Shown here: in pieces, positions 6,029 to 6,469 of the stretch
Layout of the letters: every line of letters starts with the position of its first letter
Position numbering within the stretch: position 1 is the stretch's first letter
Origin: Planctomycetota bacterium
GTDB lineage: Bacteria > Planctomycetota > UBA1135
DNA length: 6,469 nucleotides
Assembly: GCA_002746235.1 (NCBI GenBank)
Contig: NVWJ01000005.1
Span: 136,994-143,462, forward strand
Direction: 5' to 3'
Notes under the pieces: generated by a model
Database searches by the model: none
The model's input: only the letters and a program-made list of their open reading frames with translations
What the model was told of the DNA's origin: nothing
Made by a program: the position numbers and the translations under genes

Positions 6029-6469
6029 CTAGAGGACTACCGTGACTGGATTGGTGAGAATGCCAGCTCCTCCACCAAAGAGTTCAGCAGCATGCAAATG
6101 CACGGTTGTACCAGCCAATCCTGCAGGCAGATTGACGCTAAGTTCGGCGTGGCCAGCCGCATCGGCAGTCAGACCGGGAAGCTGGTTAATCGGTGCGCTC
6201 AGCGAAAGGGTGCCTAAGGAGACGGCAGAGGGACCGTTTCCGGTGGTCGAATACCCAATTATGACCGAACCGCCTGCATTCATGCCATCGACATTCATGG
6301 TCCCCGACTGACCGGCTGAGAAGTTCACCAAGGAAAGCACGCGTGGACTCATCACCTGGATCGACCCGACCATGCCAAAAGCAAGGTGAGGATGGCAGTG
6401 ATACCCGTAAAAGTCTGCTATTACAGGGTTTGCGGCCAAAAATATGGCATCGAAGGTGACTGAGAAGGT
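6029..6469 (-). CDS. Second cupredoxin paralog with C-terminal beta module (5' end beyond window)
   Basis: The reading frame is open from the right edge to a TAG at 6029-6031, giving 146 residues of the C-terminal part. The start and, presumably, the signal peptide and first copper-binding histidine lie outside. A TTG at 6439 is not a real start, because homology continues through 'TFSVTFDAIF' to the edge. The fragment aligns without gaps to residues 83-228 of the neighbouring cupredoxin, with 123 of 146 residues identical by my count. Copper ligands are kept in 'YHCHPHLAFGM' (C-x2-H-x4-M), but two extra histidines flank the cysteine. The C-terminal module is nearly unchanged (91 of 101 residues). 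Expected to be a secreted type 1 copper protein; its specific role against the paralog is unknown. Confidence 0.9.
   Translation of the reverse strand, partial: TFSVTFDAIFLAANPVIADFYGYHCHPHLAFGMVGSIQVMSPRVLSLVNFSAGQSGTMNVDGMNAGGSVIIGYSTTGNGPSAVSLGTLSLSAPINQLPGLTADAAGHAELSVNLPAGLAGTTVHLHAAELFGGGAGILTNPVTVVL
6029..6469 (-). repeat. Tandem gene duplication, copy 2 (mate 5177-5617)
   Basis: Mate of 5177-5617, with about 84% protein identity but many synonymous changes. It ends in TAG where copy 1 ends in TAA. Confidence 0.86.

Overview
The window reads as a stretch of chromosome from a bacterium with a large secretome of beta-propeller, cupredoxin and sugar-active proteins. The combination of FG-GAP/VCBS proteins, a CRTAC1-type ASPIC/UnbV protein, a DUF1080 (3-keto-disaccharide hydrolase) protein and secreted proteins with a shared C-terminal beta module suggests Planctomycetota, probably a marine or environmental lineage. 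That assignment is an inference from gene content and style; no rRNA or marker gene is present. Most start codons follow pyrimidine-rich sequence rather than a Shine-Dalgarno motif, which fits that kind of genome.

Layout. Positions 1-1290 (minus) hold the N-terminal 430 residues of a secreted seven-motif FG-GAP propeller that runs off the left edge. A 164-bp divergent intergenic region follows. Three plus-strand genes come next: a membrane protein with an N-terminal zinc ribbon (DUF3667 type, 1455-2363), then after only 5 bp a secreted DUF1080 protein (2369-3133), then after 99 bp containing two possible hairpins a secreted CRTAC1-type propeller with an ASPIC/UnbV domain (3233-5101). A perfect 16-bp hairpin (5123-5158) separates this gene from a convergent pair of minus-strand cupredoxin genes. 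One is complete (5177-5863); its upstream paralog (6029 to the right edge) lacks its N-terminus here and has its own terminator (5971-6001).

How the genes relate. Five of the six genes encode, or by homology should encode, exported proteins; the sixth is an integral membrane protein. The DUF3667/DUF1080 pair looks translationally coupled. The CRTAC1 protein and both cupredoxins end in beta-rich tails of about 100 residues with similar closing patterns, so a common surface or secretion module is plausible. I see no mobile element, CRISPR array, tRNA or rRNA, and nothing that makes a convincing new defence or mobile system. The most informative signals are the tandem cupredoxin duplication with heavy synonymous divergence, the shared C-terminal module, and the regular propeller repeats.
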